From Hymenobacter algoricola (GTDB lineage: Bacteria > Bacteroidota > Bacteroidia > Cytophagales > Hymenobacteraceae), in contig NZ_BAABDH010000041.1 in the NCBI RefSeq assembly GCF_039539525.1, positions 1 through 64,000 of the forward strand: DNA of 64,000 bases, given 5' to 3'. Shown piece after piece: positions 1 through 5,921 of the stretch; position 1 is the stretch's first letter; every line of letters starts with the position of its first letter. Below the pieces are notes generated by a model. It had not been told where the DNA came from and ran no database searches. It saw only the letters and a list, made by a program, of their open reading frames with translations. A program made the translations under genes and the position numbers.

Positions 1-1
1 C

Positions 2-73
2 ATCGACTGGATTACCAGCCAGAATGCCAGCAATTGGTTCGATCACTGCGGCTACCACACCCAGCCCGCTTGA
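2..73 (+). CDS. C-terminal end of an IS630-like transposase (partial, cut by window edge)
   Basis: An open frame enters from the left edge and stops with TGA at 71-73. The 23 visible residues contain a tryptophan-phenylalanine pair followed by His-Cys-Gly-Tyr (NWFDHCGY). I recall this signature at the C terminus of IS630/Tc1-like DDE transposases, but this is from memory and only a few residues are visible. If right, an insertion sequence ends between here and about position 105, just where the next gene loses its normal N terminus. A TA dinucleotide, the usual IS630 target, lies at 102-105. It could equally be the tail of an unrelated gene. Confidence 0.35.
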   Translation: MDWITSQNASNWFDHCGYHTQPA

Positions 74-1182
74 CCACTGGCCACACCGTTCACGAATCCG
101 CTATAGCGTCGCGGGCTCAAAAGCAAATATCCCACATCCAGACAGAGGAGGCCACAAAGAATGCGCTGGTAATGCCGTTCATAAATGCCCTCGGGTACAA
201 TGTCTTCGATCCGACGGAAGTAGTGCCGGAGTTTATCTGCGACATTGGCACCAAGAAAGGCGAGAAGATCGATTACGCCATTGTGCGGGACGGCAAGCCC
301 ATTATTCTGATTGAGTGCAAACACGTAGGTGCCGAGTTGAATATTAACCATGCCAGCCAGCTGTTTCGCTATTTTCACGTCACGGATGCCCGCATTGCGG
401 TGTTGACCAATGGCATTGTCTATAAGCTGTTTACTGATCTGGAGCAGCCGAACAAAATGGATGAGCGGCCCTTTATGGAATTTGACTTGTTCAGTTTCCA
501 CGAAAACGACGTTGCCGAAATTAAGAAGCTGAGCAAAGCAACTTTCAATATCGAAGACATGCTTTTTGCCGCCTACAACCTGAAGTACATGCGGGCTTTC
601 AAAAAGTACTTCGATGAGCAGTTCACGCAGCCGTCAGCAGATTTTATCCACTTTGTCTCCAAACAGATCTACGATGGTGTCCTGACTCCAAAACTCAAAG
701 AGCAGTTTAGCATCCTGGTACACCGGTCATTTCAACAATTTCTGAACGACAAAATTGCCATGCGGCTACGCTCAGCGTTGGTTGACACCAGCGGCCAAGG
801 CCTTCTGACTACTGAGTTGCCCGCCGTCCCGATGCTGGAAACTGTTGCTGTCACCGAAGCAGAAGGCAAGGAAAAAGACATTGAAACGACGGTAGAAGAA
901 ACGGAAGGCTTTATGATCGTGCGGGCTATCCTGCGCAAGACAGTGGGTGTAAATCGGGTAATAATGCGGGATGTACAGTCTTACTGCGGCATTCTACTGG
1001 ATGATAATAACCGCAAGCCCATCTGTCGGCTGCACTTTAACGGGAGCCGTAAATTCGTCACCTTGTTTGATGTGGAAGGCGGTGAGCGGGTAGATATTAA
1101 CTCGCTGGATGATTTGTACGGTCTAGCCTCCCGGATTCGAGCAGCCGTACAACGGCACGAAACGAAGCCAGTTGAAGCATAA
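34..1182 (+). CDS. Type I restriction HsdR N-terminal-domain protein (PD-(D/E)XK nuclease), 5' end altered
   Basis: The protein carries the HsdR_N-type nuclease fold: Asp80 followed by Glu94-x-Lys96 (IECK) is the PD-(D/E)XK active site. The preceding segment from about residue 36, with TEEATKNALVMPFI, is the conserved start of the family. These stand-alone proteins of 350-380 residues lack the helicase of true HsdR; their role is not established. Residues 250-290 are an acidic linker and the C-terminal 100 residues form a separate domain. The frame is open to the left edge. The only start codon in view is TTG at 34, which lies in DNA that also encodes the putative transposase tail, so the native start was probably replaced by an insertion. 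Expression is therefore uncertain. A terminator follows the stop by 2 bp. Confidence 0.8.
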   Translation: MVRSLRLPHPARLTTGHTVHESAIASRAQKQISHIQTEEATKNALVMPFINALGYNVFDPTEVVPEFICDIGTKKGEKIDYAIVRDGKPIILIECKHVGAELNINHASQLFRYFHVTDARIAVLTNGIVYKLFTDLEQPNKMDERPFMEFDLFSFHENDVAEIKKLSKATFNIEDMLFAAYNLKYMRAFKKYFDEQFTQPSADFIHFVSKQIYDGVLTPKLKEQFSILVHRSFQQFLNDKIAMRLRSALVDTSGQGLLTTELPAVPMLETVAVTEAEGKEKDIETTVEETEGFMIVRAILRKTVGVNRVIMRDVQSYCGILLDDNNRKPICRLHFNGSRKFVTLFDVEGGERVDINSLDDLYGLASRIRAAVQRHETKPVEA

Positions 1183-1184
1183 AG

Positions 1185-1219
1185 AAAAGCCCCAACCTCG
1201 CTATGAGGTTAGGGCTTTT
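1185..1219 (+). terminator. Intrinsic terminator after the HsdR-N gene
   Basis: AAAGCCC-AACCTC, a 5-base loop, then GAGGTT-GGGCTTTT: a stem with one bulge, A-rich on one side and T-rich on the other. It could act on both strands. Confidence 0.85.
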
Positions 1220-1225
1220 GTATGA

Positions 1226-1286
1226 GAAGCGGTTTAGGAAGTCGCCAGATCAAGCAGGACGTTCTTTTGACTTCCTAAACAGCTTC
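1226..1286. repeat. Imperfect 18-bp inverted repeat with 25-bp centre
   Basis: Arms 1226-1243 and 1269-1286 match at 17 of 18 positions (GGTTTAGGAAGTC against GACTTCCTAAAC in the core). The centre contains CGCCAGATCAAGC followed by GACGTT, which recurs at about 33170-33190. The element therefore belongs to a dispersed repeat family and is not simply a second terminator. Confidence 0.7.
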
Positions 1287-1318
1287 TAAAACCAAACTTT
1301 ATAGGAGCAGCTAATCCC

Positions 1319-1612
1319 CTACGCCAGCACACTTTCCTCCAGCAACTCGGCCAGGCTCACCTCTTCCACATCCGGTACGGCGGCGAAGCGGCTTTCGTGG
1401 AAGTTGGCTTCGGGAAAGCCCGGGGCCACGCCGGCGTTGTTGATTTCCTCCACCGTCAGGCCAAAGCCCTTGGACGTGTCGAACAAACCGCGCACCACGT
1501 AGATCGGGCCGCGCTTGGGCGTCTGGATGGCCGGGTTCTGGGCCCGCAGCACGGTGAAGTCGTCGTTGGTGCAGACGATGGGCTGCCCGGGGTGAAACAG
1601 AGGTGGGTTCAT
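1319..1612 (-). CDS. Hypothetical protein, 97 aa
   Basis: Small soluble acidic protein without a signal peptide or membrane segment. I start it at the ATG giving MNPPLFHPGQPIVC; an ATG seven codons upstream is possible but adds poor sequence. The N-terminal pattern P-G-Q-P-I-V-C-T-N-D-D looks like a compact beta-strand domain, and the protein ends in a Glu/Leu-rich helix. I do not recognise the family. It lies head-to-head with thyA, with the thyA promoter in the 140 bp between the two start codons. Confidence 0.7.
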   Translation of the reverse strand: MNPPLFHPGQPIVCTNDDFTVLRAQNPAIQTPKRGPIYVVRGLFDTSKGFGLTVEEINNAGVAPGFPEANFHESRFAAVPDVEEVSLAELLEESVLA

Positions 1613-1696
1613 AAGGCAAAGATAGGGGCGCAACTCGTTATTCGGCTGTCCCGCTGCCCGCTAAGGCGAAAGAAGCCTGGGTTTCGCCGCGTCGCC

Positions 1697-1726
1697 TTGC
1701 CCGCATGAGCCGGGTTGCTACCTTTG
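1697..1726 (+). promoter_or_regulatory. Promoter of thyA (Bacteroidota type)
   Basis: TTG at 1697-1699, 19 bp, then TACCTTTG at 1719-1726, a full match to the Bacteroidota minus-7 consensus TAnnTTTG. Transcription would start near 1732, which rules out the ATG at 1705 as the thyA start and supports the one at 1753. Confidence 0.8.
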
Positions 1727-1752
1727 GAGCCCGACCATTACCGCTTTGCCGC

Positions 1753-2547
1753 ATGCGCCAGTATCTCGACCTCGTCCGCCACATTCTCGACCACGGCACC
1801 CGCAAAACCGACCGCACCGGCACGGGCACGCTCAGCATCTTCGGCCACCAGCTGCGCTTCGATCTGCAGCAGGGCTTTCCGCTGGTCACCACCAAGAAGG
1901 TCCACCTCAAAAGCATCATCCACGAGCTGCTCTGGTTTCTGCGCGGCGATACGAACGTGCGCTACCTGCAGGAAAACGGCGTGAAGATCTGGGACGAGTG
2001 GGCCGACGAAAACGGGGACCTGGGGCCGGTCTACGGCAAGCAGTGGCGCAGCTGGCCCCGCCCCGACGGCACCCACACCGACCAGATGGCCGACGTTATC
2101 CGCCAGCTCAAAACCACGCCCGACTCCCGCCGCATCCTCGTCTCGGCCTGGAACGTGGCCGAGCTGGACCAGATGCGCCTGATGCCCTGCCACGCCCTGT
2201 TCCAGTTTTACGTGGCCGACGGCAAGCTCAGCTGCCAGCTCTACCAGCGCTCCGCCGACGTATTTTTGGGCGTGCCCTTCAACATTGCCTCCTACGCCCT
2301 GCTCACGCTCATGGTGGCCCAGGTCACGGGCCTGCAGCCCGGCGAGTTCATCTGGACCGGCGGCGACACCCACCTGTACGCCAACCACCTCGAGCAGGCC
2401 CGCCTGCAGCTCACCCGGGAGCCCCGCCCGCTGCCCCGGCTGCTCCTGAACCCGGCGGTCCAAGATATTTTCGGCTTCCAATATGATGATTTCAAGCTGG
2501 AGGCCTACGACCCGTACCCGGCCATCAAGGCGCCGGTAGCGGTGTAA
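1753..2547 (+). CDS. thyA: Thymidylate synthase
   Basis: Methylates dUMP to dTMP using 5,10-methylenetetrahydrofolate, in the cytoplasm, as a homodimer. The protein is 264 residues, the same length as Escherichia coli ThyA. The nucleophile is Cys146 in MPCHALFQFYV; the phosphate-binding Arg21 (KTDRTGTGT) and the QLYQRSADVFLGVPFN segment (162-178) are intact. The start was chosen by length, by family alignment (MRQYLDLVRHIL) and because the promoter lies between the two possible ATGs. The gene is usually followed by dihydrofolate reductase in bacteria; here no folA follows, only a GC-rich hairpin and a small unknown gene, so it appears monocistronic. Confidence 0.98.
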   Translation: MRQYLDLVRHILDHGTRKTDRTGTGTLSIFGHQLRFDLQQGFPLVTTKKVHLKSIIHELLWFLRGDTNVRYLQENGVKIWDEWADENGDLGPVYGKQWRSWPRPDGTHTDQMADVIRQLKTTPDSRRILVSAWNVAELDQMRLMPCHALFQFYVADGKLSCQLYQRSADVFLGVPFNIASYALLTLMVAQVTGLQPGEFIWTGGDTHLYANHLEQARLQLTREPRPLPRLLLNPAVQDIFGFQYDDFKLEAYDPYPAIKAPVAV

Positions 2548-2555
2548 GCCGGACT

Positions 2556-2592
2556 CCGGCGCGGGCTGACTGGGTAAGGCAGCCCGCGCCGG
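2556..2592 (+). terminator. GC-rich hairpin after thyA
   Basis: Perfect 13-bp stem CCGGCGCGGGCTG / CAGCCCGCGCCGG with an 11-base loop, 9 bp after the stop codon. There is no T-tract, so it may be a weak terminator or an mRNA-stabilising 3' structure. The remaining 236 bp up to the next gene is AT-richer and holds no further feature that I recognise. Confidence 0.55.
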
Positions 2593-2828
2593 CTGATAGT
2601 ACTCAACCAGCGCGGATAAGCCTAGCTGCGGGGGATTGGGGCCGGGGCGTAACGAATATAAATTATAACCTATAGAATGAGAAGGTTGGCCGGCTTTACG
2701 CCCTATCTTGGCGGTGCTTAGCTTGATAGCGCTGGCGGAATAAGGTAGTTGACGCCTAAAATCTATTACGGCAAAATTAAACTCTGCAGTGAAAATCCAA
2801 TCCAAGGGCCGATTCCGTATCTGCCGCC

Positions 2829-3050
2829 ATGCCTACTCGCACGCCCCCTTTGTCCGTCTACTCCCCGGTTGCTCCCGCTGATACCAGCCTGTCGCGGAAG
2901 CACCGCGCCCTGGTGGCGCTGTACGCGCTGAGCGCCGGCCAGCAGGCGCGCGAAGAAGTTCTGCGCATCAACAACGTATCGGAAACGGACCTGGCGGAGC
3001 ACGAAGCCGAGTGGCTGCTGCTGCGCAACCGCAATACGCCCGCCAACTAG
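2829..3050 (+). CDS. Small hypothetical protein, 73 aa
   Basis: A short protein with a Pro/Ser-rich N terminus and an amphipathic helical C-terminal half (about residues 22-70). No signal peptide, membrane segment or known motif. Its stop codon overlaps the end of the convergent aminotransferase gene by 4 bp. Support comes from position and plausible composition only; I do not recognise the family. Confidence 0.5.
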   Translation: MPTRTPPLSVYSPVAPADTSLSRKHRALVALYALSAGQQAREEVLRINNVSETDLAEHEAEWLLLRNRNTPAN

Positions 3051-3865
3051 TCCGGCTGCTGCTCCCAGCGCTGCAGCGCGCTCCACAGGGCCGGCGGCGT
3101 AGCAGGCAGCCACTGCGCCCCGATCTGGCGGATGAGCCTCAGGCCCGCGACGTTGGCGGTAAAGACGGCTGCGGCGCCGAGTACGGCGGTCGGCTCATAC
3201 TGCCCTTCGTAGCACGTCACGCCGCGCTGCCGGGCCACGCGCAGCAGGTGGGCCCGCCGCACGCCGGCCACGCAGCCCGTCGTCAGGGCCGGCGTAAACA
3301 GCTCCCCGGCTTGGATCCAGAACAGCGCCGCGGCCCCGGCTTCGGCTACGTGGCCGGCGGCCGTACACAGAATGATTTCATCCAGCCCGCGCTGCTGCCG
3401 CTCCCGGGCGGCCCGCACGTACAGCCAAGCCTGGGGCCCCTTACAGAAGCTGAGCGGGGAAGGCAGCGAGTGGTTTTCCCGGGCAAAGTCGGCCCGCCCG
3501 ATGGCGGTCTGGTCCGCGGCATAGGGCTCCGCGGTAGCCAGCCACTCCGCCTCCTCGCCCGGGGGCTTGTAGCGCCCGCCGCCCGAGCGCCAGAGCTGCA
3601 GGCGCAGCCGGGCCGCGGGCAGCTCATTGGCTGCCGCCAGCCGCTGCAGCGTGGTCTGCAGCGCTTCCACCGTCGCCAGCGGGGCGGGGAGTTGAAAATA
3701 CAGCGCCGCCGCGGCCTGCTGCATCCGGGCGTGGTGGTCGGCGGCGTAGCGCAGCTGGCCATCGACGCAGACCAGGGTTTCAAAAAAACCGTCGCCGAAG
3801 GCCAGGCCGCGGTTGGGCAGGGGCAGGGCGGCCGTCGGCAGCAGGTGGTTGTTGAGCAGCAGCAT
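3047..3865 (-). CDS. PLP-dependent aminotransferase class IV / 4-amino-4-deoxychorismate lyase-like
   Basis: Fold-type IV PLP enzyme of 272 residues. The N-terminal GLAFGDGFFETL (20-31) is the hallmark of the family. Lys142 in SFCKGPQAW sits where the cofactor-binding lysine is expected, and Glu175 in GHVAEAG follows at the usual distance. Small enzymes of this type are either 4-amino-4-deoxychorismate lyase (PabC, para-aminobenzoate for folate) or branched-chain/D-amino acid aminotransferases. The sequence alone does not decide; the size and the nearby thyA make a folate role attractive but unproven. The start at MLLLNNHLLP matches the family, rejecting a 26-codon longer reading. Confidence 0.85.
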   Translation of the reverse strand: MLLLNNHLLPTAALPLPNRGLAFGDGFFETLVCVDGQLRYAADHHARMQQAAAALYFQLPAPLATVEALQTTLQRLAAANELPAARLRLQLWRSGGGRYKPPGEEAEWLATAEPYAADQTAIGRADFARENHSLPSPLSFCKGPQAWLYVRAARERQQRGLDEIILCTAAGHVAEAGAAALFWIQAGELFTPALTTGCVAGVRRAHLLRVARQRGVTCYEGQYEPTAVLGAAAVFTANVAGLRLIRQIGAQWLPATPPALWSALQRWEQQPD

Positions 3866-3967
3866 AAGGGCGCAAGGTAGAACACGCCGACTACCTTTGT
3901 TCCGAAAAAAGTACGCTACGGGCGTGCCGCGCCCAATTCGCAACTGCCCCAGGCCTATAAGCAGCTC

Positions 3968-5095
3968 TCACGAAAGCCGAAACTTCTTGCCCGGCAGGGC
4001 CTTGACCACGCCCCGGAACTCCAGGCTCAGCAGCAGCGAGGCTGCTTGGTGCACTGGCAGCTGGGCTTTCCAGCTCAGGTTGTCCAGCAGCTCCTCGCCG
4101 GGCAGTAAAACTTCAATGACCCGGAATTCTTCGGGGGTGAAGTCGGCCGGGTCGTAGGCCGGGGCCGAGCGGGGCTTGCCGGTGGGGTGCAGGGCTTCGT
4201 CCCAGTTGAGCAGCTCCTCCAGGTCTTTCGGAGCCGAGTACAGCGCGGCCTTGTTGGTCCGGATCAGCTCGTTGCAGCCCTCGGAGGCCGGGCTGCCCAG
4301 GCTGCCGGGCACGGCCAGCACGTCGCGGTCGTAGCTCAGGGCCAGCTCGGCCGTAATCAGGGCCCCGCCTTTTTTGGCCGCTTCCACCACCACGGTGCCG
4401 TCGGCGAGGCCGGCAATGATACGGTTGCGGGCCGGGAAGTTGTAGCGGTCGGGCGGGGTGCCGAAAGCAAACTCGGTGAGCAGGCCGCCCTGGGTGAGCA
4501 TCTTTTCGGCCGTTTTGCGGTGGGCGTGGGGGTAGAGTACGTCGAGGCCCGTGGCCATGACGCCCACGGTGTCCAGTCCTTCCTGCAGCGCGGCGCGGTG
4601 GGCGGCAATATCAATTCCGTAGGCCAGGCCGCTGACTACCAGCGGCCGGTGCGGCAGCAGGCCCTGCACCAGCAGCTCGGTCTGGGCCCGGCCGTAGTCG
4701 GTGGCCTGGCGGGTGCCGACGATGGCCACGATTTTGGGCTGGTTCAGCTCGGCCGTGCCCTGGTAGTAGAGCAGGGCCGGGGCGTCGGCAATCTGCTTGA
4801 GGCGGCGGGGAAACTGCTTGCTGGTGTAGAACAGCAGCTGAATGCCCTCGGCGGCGGCTTTTTTCAGCGTCGCCTCCGCTTTCTGCAAGGCCGCCGTGCG
4901 GGCCGCGCCGGTCAGGGCCAGCACGGTGGCCGGCCCCACGCCGGGAATCTTGCGCAGCTTGCCCGGGGGCAGCATCAGCACGTTTTTGGCCGAGCCCCCG
5001 TAGCTCATCAGTTGCCGGGTAAGCTGGGGGCCGACGCCGGGGAAGAGGGTGAGGGCAACTTCGTGGAAGAGTAATTCGTCGGTAGCAACGGGCAT
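3968..5095 (-). CDS. dprA: DNA-processing protein DprA
   Basis: DprA binds incoming single-stranded DNA during natural transformation and loads RecA. The 375-residue protein has a helix-hairpin-helix-like N-terminal region (about 10-65, with GVGPQLT and IPGVGPATV), the Rossmann core beginning IVAIVGTRQATDYGR (121-136), the signature SGLAYGID (155-162) and a winged-helix DprA C-terminal domain. I chose MPVATDELL as the start; a longer reading would translate the hairpin repeat upstream. No other competence genes are in view. The 158 bp between this gene and merR is occupied by an inverted repeat. Confidence 0.95.
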   Translation of the reverse strand: MPVATDELLFHEVALTLFPGVGPQLTRQLMSYGGSAKNVLMLPPGKLRKIPGVGPATVLALTGAARTAALQKAEATLKKAAAEGIQLLFYTSKQFPRRLKQIADAPALLYYQGTAELNQPKIVAIVGTRQATDYGRAQTELLVQGLLPHRPLVVSGLAYGIDIAAHRAALQEGLDTVGVMATGLDVLYPHAHRKTAEKMLTQGGLLTEFAFGTPPDRYNFPARNRIIAGLADGTVVVEAAKKGGALITAELALSYDRDVLAVPGSLGSPASEGCNELIRTNKAALYSAPKDLEELLNWDEALHPTGKPRSAPAYDPADFTPEEFRVIEVLLPGEELLDNLSWKAQLPVHQAASLLLSLEFRGVVKALPGKKFRLS

Positions 5096-5148
5096 TAGAT
5101 AGGTGTGATAGAAGTTAAAGTAATCCACTCTCAGCCTGCATAACCGCC

Positions 5149-5250
5149 TGTCCTCCTGAGCCCAGCGAAGGCCCTTGCTACGGCCGAACGAGTCGTTGTT
5201 GCGCTGGTCGTTCAACTGGCATAAGGTCCTTCGCTGGGCTCAGGATGACA
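5149..5250. repeat. Inverted-repeat element, dispersed family B
   Basis: Two 28-base arms (5149-5176 and 5223-5250), nearly perfect complements, around a 46-bp centre. The arms contain CCTGAGCCCAGCGAAGG and its complement CCTTCGCTGGGCTCAGGATG. Single arms of the same family occur at 13790-13815 and 57520-57542. Confidence 0.85.
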
Positions 5251-5254
5251 GCCG

Positions 5255-5608
5255 CTAGCTCTTCCCAATCACCTCCAGCTCCTTTTTCATATTCACCAGA
5301 AACCCGCGCACTTTCTCCAGGCTCTGAATCACGTCGATTTTCTCCTTGAGCTGGGGGCCCTTCTGCTTGAGCAGGTCGCGGGCCCCGGGGATGGTGTAGC
5401 CGCGCTCCTTGACCAGGTGGTAGATGGTGCGGAAGATGTCGATGTCCTGGGGCGTGTAGAGGCGGTTGCCCTTCTTGCTTTTGCGCGGGCGCAGCTCCTC
5501 AAACTCGGTTTCCCAGAACCGGATCAAGGACGGGGCCACGTTGAACTGGGCCGCCACCTCGCCGATGGTGAAGTACTGCTTCTCGATTTCGCGGTCTTTG
5601 TAGGGCAT
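5255..5608 (-). CDS. MerR-family transcriptional regulator
   Basis: 117 residues. An N-terminal winged helix-turn-helix of the MerR type covers residues 11-80: YFTIGEVAAQFNVAPSLIRFWE followed by RLYTPQDIDIFRTIYHLVKERGYTI. The C-terminal 35 residues form a dimerisation helix. No effector-binding domain or cysteine cluster is present, so the inducer cannot be read from the sequence. Members of this short type are widespread in Bacteroidota next to dprA-like genes. The gene is the first of a minus-strand pair with dprA but is separated from it by a strong hairpin. Confidence 0.92.
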   Translation of the reverse strand: MPYKDREIEKQYFTIGEVAAQFNVAPSLIRFWETEFEELRPRKSKKGNRLYTPQDIDIFRTIYHLVKERGYTIPGARDLLKQKGPQLKEKIDVIQSLEKVRGFLVNMKKELEVIGKS

Positions 5609-5645
5609 GGGCTGGGTATTCGGGGCTATTCAGGGCAAAAAGAAC

Positions 5646-5738
5646 GTCATTTCGAGCTTGCCGAGGAATCTCGCGGGCTGACGTTGGATCAGTAATCGGA
5701 CGACGCCACGCGAGATTCCTCGGCAAGCTCGGAATGAT
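5646..5738. repeat. Inverted-repeat element, dispersed family A
   Basis: Arms 5651-5675 and 5709-5734, 25 bases with one mismatch (CGAGCTTGCCGAGGAATCTC and its complement), around a 33-bp centre with GGCTGACGTTGGATCAG. Parts of this centre and arm recur at 33133-33195 and 1243-1266. The element lies between the divergent merR and alaS genes. Confidence 0.85.
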
Positions 5739-5770
5739 CAACGAAAAAAAGCGGGCCTCGCAGCGGCAAT

Positions 5771-5800
5771 TTCGCTTTCCGGCTTAGTCGGCTAACTTTG
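5771..5800 (+). promoter_or_regulatory. Probable alaS promoter
   Basis: TTC (one mismatch to TTG) at 5771-5773, 19 bp, then TAACTTTG at 5793-5800, a full match to TAnnTTTG. It would give a leader of about 115 nt before alaS. Confidence 0.65.
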
Positions 5801-5893
5801 CCGGAAGCGCCTTTCCGTCGGAAAGGCGAAAAGTAGCCAAAATCCCGGCCGCCGCCAATTCCGGCGGCTCTGCCATCCACGAACCTTACGACT

Positions 5894-5912
5894 CGCGAAG
5901 TGAAACTTCGCG
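5894..5912 (+). promoter_or_regulatory. Perfect 8-bp hairpin just upstream of alaS
   Basis: CGCGAAGT, loop GAA, ACTTCGCG, ending 9 nt before the alaS start codon. In the mRNA it would sit where the ribosome docks. A translational or AlaRS-binding control element is possible but not shown. Confidence 0.4.
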
Positions 5913-5921
5913 GTACTGCTT

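Noticed and set aside
3892..3899. Plus-strand TACCTTTG between dprA and the PLP enzyme
   Set aside because: A full minus-7 match but no plus-strand gene follows and no TTG is at the right distance; probably chance.
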